Source: Symsagittifera roscoffensis (Eukaryota > Xenacoelomorpha > Acoela > Convolutidae). From it: a DNA stretch of 60,000 nt. Location of the stretch: assembly GCF_963678635.1 (NCBI RefSeq), contig NC_087065.1, positions 2,110,001 through 2,170,000 of the forward strand. Reading direction: 5' to 3'. The translations under genes and the position numbers were made by a program. The notes under the pieces are model-generated. The model searched no databases and was not told the origin of the DNA. It saw only the letters and a list, made by a program, of their open reading frames with translations. Each line of letters starts with the position of its first letter. The stretch's first letter is position 1. Of this stretch, positions 31,793 to 43,706 are shown in pieces.

Positions 31793-34700
31793 TGGTAAAT
31801 TTGGATATTTTCAGCAATCTGATTCAAAGCAGCAGTTGTTGCAACAAGCGTTTAAATTGCATTGCATTGCTAGGGCATTGTGTATACACTAAGCTTGTTT
31901 TTCTTGTTGCGGTTGAGAAGTTAACTGATTTCTGGTTATTTATTTAGAGAAATTGTTTATTTCTAAACTAAGAAAGAAATAGATCTTTTCTGCACAGAAA
32001 ACACAAAAAAATATTGGCTCCGTAATCTGTATAACATTTCTATCAGGAAAAACGACCTTCGCTGGGTACGGGTTATTCCTTGCTTAACTAAGTTTCTTTT
32101 TACTTTTCTATCAAAGCCATATCGATGTAGATACTGAGTTGTTCAATAAAGGATTCAACCATAAACTGCATAATCAAAAGTATCAACGATAGCTTGTTGA
32201 TATTTGTTGATCATACGAATCTATCTTATAACAATGCTATTTGATTATATACACGCATTCCTCAATGTAAATTAGTCTGAAAAACAGACTAATTGAGAGC
32301 AGTTTTCTCGACACTGAGAGACAACTTTTTGTTTTCTTTTTTTTTGGAATCCGAATCACTATGGCTTCAATATGAGACCACCCCTGGCTCTTTTTTTGCC
32401 AAACATAATACGTACCTAAAAGTGAGCGAGAGAAACCCTTCCTACGCCATAGTTCCTTCTCACGCTTTGAAATGATTTAAAAAGTTACTGTACAACCCGC
32501 GTCTGTGTAAGGTAACAAAATTAGAAGGCTTTTACTGAAAAACTAGTATAACAATTTTATTTTTTTTTAAAGTCAATAGATTATTCGGTTATAATCAATT
32601 ACCTAAGCTTAAAGTTGGTTGCGGGAAAACTCAATGACTCGCTGATGGGAACGTCTTCAGGCATCAAAGAAAAAGAATTTTTCACAAATTCCTTTATTAC
32701 TCTTTGAAGATCCGGTTAGGAAAAGGTAAAAATAATCAAGCAGTCTCTGTGCAGATGGAGATAAGAAACGAAAACAATATATTTTCGAACAGAACACTTT
32801 GAATAATACATTCCATTTTGATTTTAATCAGCTAAGAAATAAACAAGTTAGGTAATTTGAAATAACCAGTGACACAAAGAGAAAGCCACTGTCCATTTTA
32901 AGAACAAAAATCTCGAACCAGAAACTTTCTGCGACGGTGACATCATAAAACACAACACTGATAAAACGATTTTAAATCTCAGAACTATTCTTCTCATTTT
33001 TTAAACTTAAGCCAGCAAGACGATGGTCCCTTCTTTGCTAGACTAGCACCACTGCATATTTTGTTAATTTATTTGGTGAAATGTCATCTGCAAGGCTGAA
33101 AAAAAAAAGATAAAAACTCTCGTCTGAAAGAGTTGTGAAATTTGAATAAACAAAAGAAAATAGTCGCCATGTATTGAAAAGTAACAAAAAGGCTCTATTG
33201 TAATTTGAATTAAAATAATTGGAAAGAAGAAGGATAAAATAGGGAGTGGGAAAAAATGAAAAATAATTTTTTTGTTAACGATGGTTTTTTGTTAACTTTT
33301 TTGTTTAGGTTTCAACAGATAAGATAAACCTTTTTGATCACATTCTCTTCGTATGCCCCACCCCAAAAGTGACGCAAATTGGTCAAAAAAGTAGAAAAAA
33401 ATGTTTTTTTTTTATAAAAAAACTAACTGTGCAGGACATGCTCAAGACATCAATAATTTTCTCGGCTGATAAAAAAGTCCGGTAAAATTAACTCGAACTT
33501 TGCCTGAAGATAAAAAAAACCGTCCCGAGAACAAATTTTTTTTGTCATTTTCTTCCAAAATTGGATTATTTACTGAGATAAACACTAATTTGAATAGATT
33601 TTTTTTGCAAATTGCGAGCTCTAATTGACGATCAATTGTTCGCACACAAGTAGATTAGTGATGAGAATGATTTTGGACAGTTATATTATATTGGCAACCG
33701 AAAAAGAACACCGAAGACACACATGTTGCAAGTTTTATTGACTTTTTGCTAAATTGATGATATTTTATGAAGTGTAGAACCTCTGCCCAGATCACAGGTA
33801 TTTTAAATTAGCAAAACAATGTCCTTCTTACTTTTTGGCGGCATTTTTTGACGTTTTTGTCGCAGTTTTTCTTAGTTTCTCTGCGTGTAAGTATTTTTGT
33901 CCAAAAATGGTTTTAGTAAAGTCAGACCAAAAAACTGCCAATCCTATGCAATTTTTTTCTATTCTCGCTTCGAAACCCCCCAATTACTTCAAATGGAATC
34001 TGAGACTTACCTGTTTGTTTCCTTCCAGTCTAATCGGGAAGAGACAGCACGTGGGACGCAATAAAGGACCAAGTAAGAGGCCATCGGTTGAATTTCAATT
34101 CCAATTGAGCGTGAACGAATCAACCACCCATGTGAACATTTATCCTCACACCGAAATTCACCATCTCATTTTTCAATATTGTTTTTGATTGATTCTGAAT
34201 CAGAACGTAGAAGGCACCTTATTTGCTCACTTCAAAGTCCCATTATTTATCTAGCAAAAATGTATGATATATGCCAATAGGAAAAATGGGGGTGTTTTTT
34301 ATTTTTAGATAATTGAGTTTGAAAATTGTGTAAAATTTTCTTTGTGAGCGCATGGTTTGCTATTAAAAATTAACCTGCCTTGGACGCTCTAATCAAAAAC
34401 CCTCTGTAGTTTGATTGAATGGTAGATTGAAATTTGGATTTTTCTCCTCATCAAAGCAAGCTTCAATTGAATTATTTCACCACAAATTTCCAAAAAGTGA
34501 CAGTCAACTTCAGTGGCCTTGAAGATGTGCTTTTTGCTGTAGAAGTAGATGGGCAGGATTTTGAACAAATATATAAGAGCGGTCTTTAAAATATGACTAA
34601 ATTTTTGATTTTTTTTTTTGAAAATATACCCACACACCCTCCCCTAAACGAGAAAAAAACTGTAAAAAACGAGAAAGCTCTATATTCAACCACGTTGTTA

Positions 34701-35499
34701 TGGCATAAGAAAAAATACAATTTAAAGTGGAGATCTTCGTTTTAATCAAAATGTTCTTCTGGTGATAGAGACGCAAATTAAAGCAGGAAACAAATAATTA
34801 AGCTTTTGTCGAATCTTCACTTCAGATAGGCTAAGGATGGCGAAGATTCAATTAACTAAACTTCAAAAAACTGACATCTAATCAACTCTCTAAAATCCCT
34901 GGCTTGACAGCTATGTGTAGGTGTTAAAGGGAATTAAAAAATTAATGTCATTTAAGGATGCACCTTAAGTGAACACGGACGGAGATTTAATCAAACTAAC
35001 ATGGAAATGTGAAAACGGATTCCTCTAGCAGACTCAATACTTAAAATGAGTTGTTTGATTGTTTCATAAGTTGAAACGATAACTTTGGCAATAACCCCCC
35101 CCCCCCCAACCTTGGGGTGATCTCCATATTTTAGCAATCGCTGAGTTAAAAAAAACCTTGGGAGCTCATCGATGATTCGTCGATTGAAATTTGCCAATTT
35201 CTTTCATTTATCGATGGAGTAACCCTGATTCTTTGGACTTTTCAAAGAAGTGCACAGAGTCAAAGCTCCCAGAGAACCCAAAATTGTATAATTATATTGA
35301 CACAAGTATCGTCTGTGCCATAGGACCTCAATCTACTTCAGCAAGCTGATAAGAATACTGAATCCGCATCAAAGCCAGAAAGGAATGTGCGTATACAACA
35401 ATCAGTGTCACAAAATCTAATCTGACAAGTTTTTGTTGCCGTGATTTTTTTATTCATCAGCAACAAAAGTTATAATCCCAAAAAAATTTAGTTTTTTGT
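31793..35499. other. Intergenic sequence with one weak exon candidate
   Basis: AT-rich. The only item of note is a GC-richer patch at 34031-34188 behind a good acceptor (TTTGTTTCCTTCCAG). It reads LIGKRQHVGRNKGP and then, if not spliced at the following GTAAGA, FQFQLSVNESTTHVNIY to a stop. No family is recognised. A C11 homopolymer run lies near 35095-35107. Confidence 0.35.
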
Positions 35500-38400
35500 A
35501 GGTTAGTTTTTTGTGCAATGTCTGCAAGAATAGTTGTTCTCATTGTTTTTGTTCAGTTAAGTAACTTTGTTTATTTCTACAAAAAATGTCATTATCACTT
35601 TTGCACTGATAGGCAATTTCAGAAAAGCTGGCAAGATTAGTTGCCATCTTTACTTTTGTTCAGCCTAGTTTTTTTGTTGAGGTCGGCAGGAGCAGTTACT
35701 TTTATCATTTTGGTACATAATATTCTTATTGTTTTTGTTTGCAGGAAAAGTTATCATCTTTTCTGTACAGTTTAGTATTTTTGATAATCTCTGCGAGAAT
35801 ACTTGTCATCAGTTTTTTCTAGAGATTATAATGACTAGTTCTCTTCATAATTGTTGAACAAAAAGTTACTTTCGTCAATTCCTACAGGAAAAGTTGTCAT
35901 CACATTCATGTATAGATTAGTAAACTTGATAATTAGTGCAGGAGTAATTGTCACTATCATTTGGCACAGATTAGTAAATCTTTTATTGGCATCAGGATGT
36001 TGTCATGATCAAACTTATCCAGATTAATAGATTTAAAAAAGCCTGCTGGAATAGTTGTTGTCGTCATTTTTGTAGGCTAAAGTTTTTGTGTTGTCGTAGG
36101 AGTTTATGTCGCAGGAATTTGTGTTGTCGTAGGAATTTTTGTTCAGTGAAATAGTTTTCTTTGTTTCTATCACAAAAATTGTCACAATACTTTTTTACTG
36201 ATTAGCAACCTTAGTAATGTCTGCTGGAAATTTTGTGATCATTGCTTTTTACAGACAAGTAGGTTTGATAAGTTCTGAAAGAGTAGTTTTTTGTTACCAT
36301 TTTGTTACAGACTAGTGCTTTGGCTATTGTTTGCAAGAATAATTGTCATCAATTTTGTTGTACAGAATAGTAATTTTAAATATTTCTACAAAAAAAATTT
36401 TATCATTTTTTTCTACAGGTTATTATCTTTGGTAACATCAGCAGGAGAAGTTGTCATCATCATTACTCTATAGATTTGTATTTTGAAACAAAACAAGCAG
36501 GACTTGTGGTCATCTTAATTCCTTAACAGAAGACTAGATTTGATAATCTCTGCTGGAAAATTTATCATAATCGTTTTTGTCTGATTCAGTTTATGTAGTA
36601 ATGATTGCAGGAGTAAAGATTATAATCATTTTGCACGGATTAGTAATCTTTTTTGGCTGCAGAATTAGTCTTCATGATCAATTGTCCATATCAGTAAACT
36701 CAGTAAAGTCTAACGGAATAGTTGTCTTCACCATGTTTGTAGGCTAGGGATTTAAGTAATGAGTGCAAGTAGAGTTGTTATCATTGTGTTTGTTCAGATG
36801 AGTAGCTTCGTTCATGTCTGCGGCAATAGTTAATCATCCGTTTGTTTTGATTAGCCTTTTTGGTAACAGATTATTAGATTTGGTTATCTCTGCTGGAGTA
36901 GTTGATACTATCACTTTTTTTCGGACTAGTAATTTGGCTAGTACTTGCAGCAAAAGCTGTCATCATAATATTTTTTTTAGTCAAGTAGTTTTGGTAAGGT
37001 CTGCAAAAATATTTGTCATCATCAAAATTGTACAGGTAAAAAATTTTGCACTTTTCTGCTGGAATTGTTGCAATCATCTTGTTTTTAAAAATAGTGATTT
37101 TGATAACACTCGGCGATGTATGCAGGAATCGTGTTCACTATTAATTTTTCTCAGATAATTTAAAAATATTTTTCTGCAGCAATAGCTGTCATCACAATTT
37201 CTTCTACCGTTAAAAAATTCTGGTAGAAACTGCAGTTGTAGAGGTCATCATCATTTTTTGTAAAAAGAATTTTTTTTAAACAATTGCATGAATAGCTGTC
37301 ATTTCCAATGTAGGCGAGATTAATAATTTTGTGTCTGCAAGAAACGAATTCATCAATGTTTCCACATTTTCGTTTTTTCAAAGCGCCTGCCGGAATAGAT
37401 CATTTTTGTAGGTTGTAAGTTATGGTAATATCTGCAGGAATAGTTTTCGTTATCATTGTAGTCGAGATCAATATTTTTGGTAGTGTCTGCAAGATTAATT
37501 GTCATCAATGTTTCCACAGACTAGCATTTTCGATAACGCCTGCTGGAATAGTTGTCGTCAACATTTTTGTAATTTAGTTTTTTATGTAATGTCTGCAAGA
37601 TTAGTTGTTATCAATGTTTTTGTTCAGTTAAGTAGCTTTGTGCTTTTCTACAGCAAAAAATGTCATCATCAGTTTTTTTTACTGATTAACTTTTTCAGAA
37701 ATGTCGGCGGAATCATTTGTCAAATTTATTTTTGTACAGAATAGTTTTTTTGTTAATGTCGGCAGGAGCAGTTGTTTTTACCATTTTATGCAGATTATTG
37801 TTATGACTATTGTTTGCAGGAATAGCTGTCATCATCTTTTTTTGCACAGATTATTATCTTTGATAAATAATGCCGGACTCATTGGCATCAGTGTTTTATA
37901 CCGATGAGCTTTTTTTGCTACAGTCTGCAGTAGTAGTTGTCATCAATATTACTTGATCGAATTGTATTTTTGGTAAAGTCTAGAGGACTAGTTGTCATCA
38001 TAATTTTTGAACAGAAGGTTATTGTTTGCTTATATGAATATCTTCGTTTAATTCTGCGGCAATAATAACTCATCATTTTGCTTTGATGTTTTTTGTGATA
38101 CTGGCTGCCGAAACAGTTGTCATCCTATTTTTTGTACCAATTATTACTTTTGGTTATGTCTGCTGGAGTAGTTGACATTATCATTTTTATTCGGACTAGT
38201 AATTTAGCTATTAATTGCAGCAAAAGCAGCCGTTATAATTTTTTTTATAGTTCAATAGTTTTGGTTAGGTCTGCAAAAGTAGTTGTCATCATCAAATTTG
38301 TACAGGTAAAAAGTTTTGCATTTTTTCTGCAGGAATTGTTGCAATCATTTTGTTTTTAAAAAATTATTTTGATTACTTTCGGCAATGCATGCAGGAATGG

Positions 38401-39110
38401 TGATCACTATTGTTTTTGCTCAGATAATAATTTTGTTTATTTCTGCAGCAATAGCTGTCATGTCTTCTACCGTTAAAAATGTTCTGGTAGCGTCTGCAGT
38501 TGAAGAGGTCGTCATCTTTTTACTATCAACTTATTTTTTTAACAATTGCTGGAATAGTTGTCGTTAGTTTTGAAGTCGAGATTAATATTTTTTGTAATGT
38601 CTGCAAGAATAGTTGGCATCAATGTTTTCACGGATTATCTATTTTGGTAACGCCTGCTGGAAAAGTTGTTATCATCGTTTTTGTAGGTTGTAAATTTTGG
38701 TAATATCTAGTTGTCATCATGATCTTTGTACAAACTAGTTATTTTGGTGAAGTCTGGAGGAACATTTGTCAACATTATTTTTGTACAAGTTAGTATTTTG
38801 GTAATCTCAGAAATAATGGTCCTTATCATTTTGCACAGAATAGTAACTTTGGTAATGCCTGAAAGAATAGTTGTCATCATCATTTTTATACGGATTAATT
38901 TTTGATAATGTCTGCAGAAAAAGCTGCAATCAACACTGGTGTAGTGACAAAATTTTTAAAAGTTCATGCAGCAATAGCTGTCCTCACATTTTTTGTACAG
39001 ATTAGTAGTTTTGGTAAAGTCTGCAAGACTTGTTGTAATCGTAATTTTGTACAGAACAGTAACTTATGTCATCTAAAATTACCTAAATTCGCTCAAGAAA
39101 TTAAAAACAA
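35500..39110. repeat. Degenerate minisatellite, about 60 units of about 60 bp
   Basis: The unit is approximately TCTGCAGGAATAGTTGTCAT, then CATCATTTTTGT, then ACAGATTAGTA, then TTTTGGTAATG. Units differ greatly. Blocks also repeat at a larger scale: about 36886-37440 aligns with about 38151-38705, a higher-order period near 1265 bp. No coding or RNA gene signal. ORFs inside it are by-products of the repeat. Confidence 0.85.
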
Positions 39111-39424
39111 AATCATGGCGAACCAAACGGTATCATAATCCGCAATTTACAGGCACGAATTTTGTCGCTCAACATTCAACATTTTTTGGATAGTTACGAA
39201 AGGAATTAGTCTTTAATTTTAAGCGAAGTAAGCAAGAAACCAAACCTTTCTTTCTGTAATAACCAAAAAAAGAAAAGAAAAAAATCAATGTAATACTAAT
39301 TCTAGTTATAAAAAATTGAATAAAGGGTGACCGTTTCTTGTACAGATTTCTATGCTGATTTAGTGAACGAATCAAAATCAAAACTGGTTTGCGTACCTGT
39401 CCTTAATTGCATTTTACTTTCAAC
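39111..39424. other. Non-repeat island inside the minisatellite
   Basis: About 310 bp of AT-rich DNA without the unit motif, separating the last repeat units from the main block. Possibly an insertion; no end repeats found. Confidence 0.5.
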
Positions 39425-39595
39425 AAAAGAGATTCTGGTTGTCATCATCGTTTTTGTATAAATAAGTCGTTTTAGTAAGTTCTGCGAGAATAGTTCTCAT
39501 CATCGTTTTTACAATGAATTTTGGTTTTAATTTTGTCTGCAGGAATTGTTGCCATCATCATTTTGTCCAGATTAGTAGAATCCAGTAGAATGTCT
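39425..39595. repeat. Minisatellite outlier units
   Basis: Three or so further units (GTTGTCATCATCGTTTTTGT, TTCTGCGAGAATAGTTCTCA, TCTGCAGGAATTGTTGCCAT). Confidence 0.75.
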
Positions 39596-40902
39596 AATAA
39601 TACTTTTTGTTCAATTTGTACTGAAAACTGGAATTGAAAAAGTTAAATTGAGGCCAAGTCAGCAGCGATCCAAAAAAACCAACTTTTAATTACGAAAAAA
39701 ATTGCCTATCAACCAAAAGCAATTTATATTGTCCCAATTTATGAATAGATTGTCACGCTCTATTTAGAATTCCAAATTTCGAAATTTATGGCAGAATCAC
39801 CCAAAACAAATTTCGAAACAATAAGCGTGTAAAACAAAGGCAAAAGTTGTAAAATTGAGCCTATTTCTAATCTTCAGTTCAGATACACTAAAAATGACGA
39901 AGTTTCAATAAACTAAACTTCAAAAAGTTGTATAATCAATCAACTCCCAATAGCCCAGGTAATAAAACACGTTTAGTCGGTATGAGATTACAGAAAACCA
40001 AAATTGCATTTAATGGCTTACTTTAAATGAACACAGACGGATACTGTTTTCCTGGAATCAGCAGGGAATTCTCAAAACTTGATATATTATCTACTCTTAG
40101 AATGTACCTAGCACTCGTTTAGTGCATATTAGTTAGTACTCGATTGCGGGCGAATGGCGGATTTTGCGAAAAAAATAAAACTGAAAATGGTTTCATCTCT
40201 ATTTTGAATTTTGATCTTAAAGCAAAAAAAGTTTTCCACTGCACTTTTTTGTTCAGAAGCTTTTTTGTTCAGACAATGATTTTATCTGAGTTGTTTGGCT
40301 AAGGTTCAATTTTGTCCAACTCCCAAGGCGATTTTTTTCTCTTTTACTATCAGTTCTTATCGGTTAAGTGATAGTTTTGTTAATAAAGTGTTCTAGTATC
40401 TCGCCGAATTTAATTTTAGTTGCATTTCATTGTTTCACAGGGGTGTTTCTGTCCGTTATAATAAATAGGTTAGAAAATAACTTTTCTGCAGCTGAAAACC
40501 CGAAAAAAATGGACTGAATAATGTTTTCAGGTCAATGAAACCAAGTCGGAATGATTACTTACGGTGACGAGAGTGTGATTCTTATGACTACTCTACCACT
40601 TAAAAAAGAAACACTTTATTCCCCATGGCTTTAACTTCCCCCTCCAACCCACCGGAGGATAGAGCAAATGTTCTAAATTGAAAAGGTGTAAACTAATTGG
40701 TGACTTTAACCGCTTGCAGTCCAATCAACCCGCATAGATAAGCGGTCAGAGTCCCTCAACACGGGAAGTTGAATGGTTTAGGTAAAATTAGGACTATTTG
40801 TTCACGGGGGAAGGACCAAAAACGAGCTATTTGGCTCTTCACGGGGTGGGGAGGGGGGGGGGGTATCGCCTAATAACTGTAAAGTTATTTTAATGAGCGA
40901 AA
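39596..40902. other. Intergenic sequence, nothing recognised
   Basis: AT-rich, with a G-rich run near 40845-40863. No gene supported. Confidence 0.5.
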
Positions 40903-41083
40903 TCCAGATCGAAGAAGCAATCAATTAAGATTGGTTTTCCGAGATGCAACTTAAATCACTTTTTTCTTATGGGCTGTTTAATTCAGACTTTCTCTTTATC
41001 ATTTCTGATCTTTTTCTTTGTCCTAAAAGTATTATAATATCAATTATTTTCGCAATCAAAAATGTATGGTTCGGTTGTGTATC
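40903..41083 (+). repeat. Single copy of the 43.4 kb palindrome arm
   Basis: It begins AGATCGAAGAAGCAATCAAT and ends GGTTCGGTTGTGTATC. It matches the left arm of the palindrome at 43249-43669 and, including the final GGTTCGGTTGTGTATC, its right arm read in reverse. It is probably the single-arm state of the same repeat family. Confidence 0.75.
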
Positions 41084-41299
41084 AATTTTCAGAAATTTTT
41101 CAGCTCAATCTTTGCAACAAGAGTACTGCGTTAAAATATATTTGGAATGTTTTTTAAATTAGCACATTCCAACGAGAAGTTGCAAAAAGTTAAATACAAA
41201 ATTTCTGAAAAGTGGTCTAAAACCAACAATAGTGCAAAATACTCGAAAAATAAAATTGAGGGATTTTAAAAGACTTTTTGATATCAGAAACGACCAATT

Positions 41300-42530
41300 A
41301 CATGAAAATATTTTGGCTAGAAACAATCAATTTTTGTACTTTATATGGCGTGTGGGGGGATGATTTTCATAAAAAATTTCAAATTTTAGAAGAAAAAAAA
41401 TCATTTTACTTTATTTCATTTTATTTTTTTATGTTATCACTGCTGCTCCATAAACCTTAAAAGGCAGTCGGAACAATCAGGGCTTCGCCCTGATACGAGC
41501 AGTCTTGTTACGACTTTCGTATCGAAAGTAAGGTAAAACTTGTGCTTGGGGTGGTTTTTTCTTCAGAAAAATTTCGACTATTTAACTAGCCATTTTTGAC
41601 GGAATTTATATCATTCGAAAGGCATTGTTATCTTGAGCTTAAATTTGAAAAGATTTAATAATTTTTTGCAAAGTTATGGTTGTTTAATATTGCCATTTTG
41701 GCCAATTTGGGACAATTGACAATTAACAGGTTATATATTTTTCGCTAGTACCGCGTGAGCGGAGATTTAATCCGTCTTTGAATTCGTTTTAAATTGGTTG
41801 AAGGAAGCTTGCTGTTCCGACTTTCGATACGAAAGAACGAAATATTTGTGCTCGGGGTGGGTTTTTTTTTCTTCAGACAAATTTCGACTTTTTAACTAGC
41901 CATTTTTGACGGATTTTTTTAGGTCATTCAAAAAGTATTGTTTTCCTGAGCTCAAATTTGAAAAGATATTTCACCTGTGGTCATTTTTTGTAAAGTTGTG
42001 GGGGTTTAGAGATTGCCATTTTGGCCAATTTGGGACAATTAACGCGAGATATTTCGCGCTATTAACGCGTAAGCGGAGAGTTAATCTGTCTTAAAATCGT
42101 TCCAAGTTGGTTGACAGAAGCTTATTTGCCGTAATTGAGTTGTTACAAGGAGCGAAAATTGTCCTTTTGTACTTCATATGGCATATGGGAGGATGATTTT
42201 CAATAAAATTTTCAAATTTTCACTTTTTTTTTACATTTAATTTTTTAATGTTATTACTGCTCCATAAACCTTAAAAGGCAGTCGGAACATTCAGGGCTTC
42301 GCCCTGATACGAGCAGTCTTGTTTTTTTAATAATTGATTTGTTACTACGAGCGAAAACTATCACTTTGAATTTGAATGGCGTGAGGGGGGATGAATTTCA
42401 CAAAAAACCTCAAAATAAAAAAAAAGTCATTTTATTTATTACATTTATTTTTTTATGTTATTATTGCGCCATAGACCTTAAGAGGTAGTCGGAACATTCA
42501 GGGCCTTGCGCTGATACGAGCAGTCTTGTT
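41300..42530 (+). repeat. Five modules in order A-B-B-A-A, each with a hairpin
   Basis: Module A (about 200 bp) occurs at 41300-41509, 42131-42323 and 42330-42530. It ends in the hairpin CAGGGCTTCGCCCTG followed by ATACGAGCAGTCTTGTT. Module B (about 306 bp) occurs at 41510-41818 and 41819-42126 and starts with CTTTCG-TAT-CGAAAG or CTTTCG-ATA-CGAAAG. Both B copies share TTTAACTAGCCATTTTTGAC and GCCATTTTGGCCAATTTGGG. No ORF. Helitron 3' ends also carry a hairpin, but the CTRR terminus is absent. Confidence 0.75.
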
Positions 42531-43248
42531 CAACTTAATACTTGAATCCGACAAAACTTCCACAAAACTTGAATATTTAAAAGTAAGTCAAATCCAAATA
42601 CCTAAACTAAAAGTTTGTTAGTTGGTTTTTTTATTCTGTCACTGTTATTAATCTTGATAAAGAGTAAAGTTTTTTATAAAAGAGTTTAACGGTGAATGAA
42701 ACTTAGTGTTTATACACAATGTGTAGTGCGCAGTCAGGTGGATTTTGTCTATTGTTTTGGCTTTGAAAATAGATGAATTCCATTGCTCTGAATTTTTAAA
42801 TAACTAAGGTGGGTAAGAGTACTAATAATTCACAAATCAATGAATCATATTTGGCCTATCAAATCCTCAGTGACCTAGCTCTCAATTCTTTTTCCCAACA
42901 GCGAATAATTGATTTTCCAAGAATACTTGGAAAAACGGGAATTTTTTTTATTATTCGCACATTATATATCAGAAGGCTTGAAAAATAACAATGCTTGCCC
43001 CCAAAATAATATCTTAAGTAGATTAGTAAAGAACAGATTGAAAAAAGATCAAATAATTTAATTTCTTTATTCTTAGTTTTCACTCCAATTTTGGTCCTTG
43101 AATATATATGCTTTCTTCCTAATCCAGAACTACGTGAAGTAATATGTTAGACAAAAGCTGAATGAAACAGAAGAGTTTTTAATACACGATGCTACCCACA
43201 CTTGCAAAAAAATTCTTCATTTGTTCACAATGACCGATTACAATACAA
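42531..43248. other. Intergenic sequence, nothing recognised
   Basis: AT-rich. No repeat or gene could be supported. Confidence 0.5.
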
Positions 43249-43669
43249 GTTGGCATGCAGATAATTTTTGTATTTTTGTAGTATACAAGATTGAAGAAGC
43301 AATCAATTAAGATTGGTTTTCCGAGATGCAACTTGAATCACTTTTTTCTTATGTACTGTTTAATTCAGACTTTCTCTTTATCATTTCTGATCTTTTTCTT
43401 TGTTCTAAAAGTATTATAACATCAATTATTTTCGAAATCAAAAATCCATAGATACACAACCGAGCCACGGATTTTTGATTTCGAAAATAATTGATGTTAT
43501 AATACTTTTAGAACAAAGAAAAAGATCAGAAATGATAAAGAGAAAGTCTGAATTAAACAGACCATAAGAAAAAGTGATTCAAGTTGCATCTCGGAAAACC
43601 AATCTTAATTGATTGCTTCTTCGATCTGGTATAGTACAAAAATACAAAAATCAGCTACCGCATGCCAAC
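43249..43669. repeat. 421-bp near-perfect palindrome
   Basis: The left arm (43249-43449) starts GTTGGCATGC. The right arm (43470-43669) is its reverse complement and ends GCATGCCAAC. The spacer is about 20 bp (TAGATACACAACCGAGCC). Arms pair over almost their full length with few mismatches, so the single strand would fold into one long hairpin. Confidence 0.88.
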
Positions 43670-43706
43670 ATTTAATTGGCAAGTTGGCAAGTTGACCTTT
43701 AATCGG

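Noticed and set aside
35500-39110. CRISPR-like regular spacing
   Set aside because: Units drift throughout, with no conserved repeat alternating with unique spacers, and the context is clearly animal DNA.
36814-39138. Several ORFs of 60 to 114 codons inside the minisatellite
   Set aside because: They track the repeat unit, occur in several frames and show no domain.
41300-42530. Helitron ends
   Set aside because: A hairpin is present but there is no CTRR terminus, no TC start and no AT insertion site visible.
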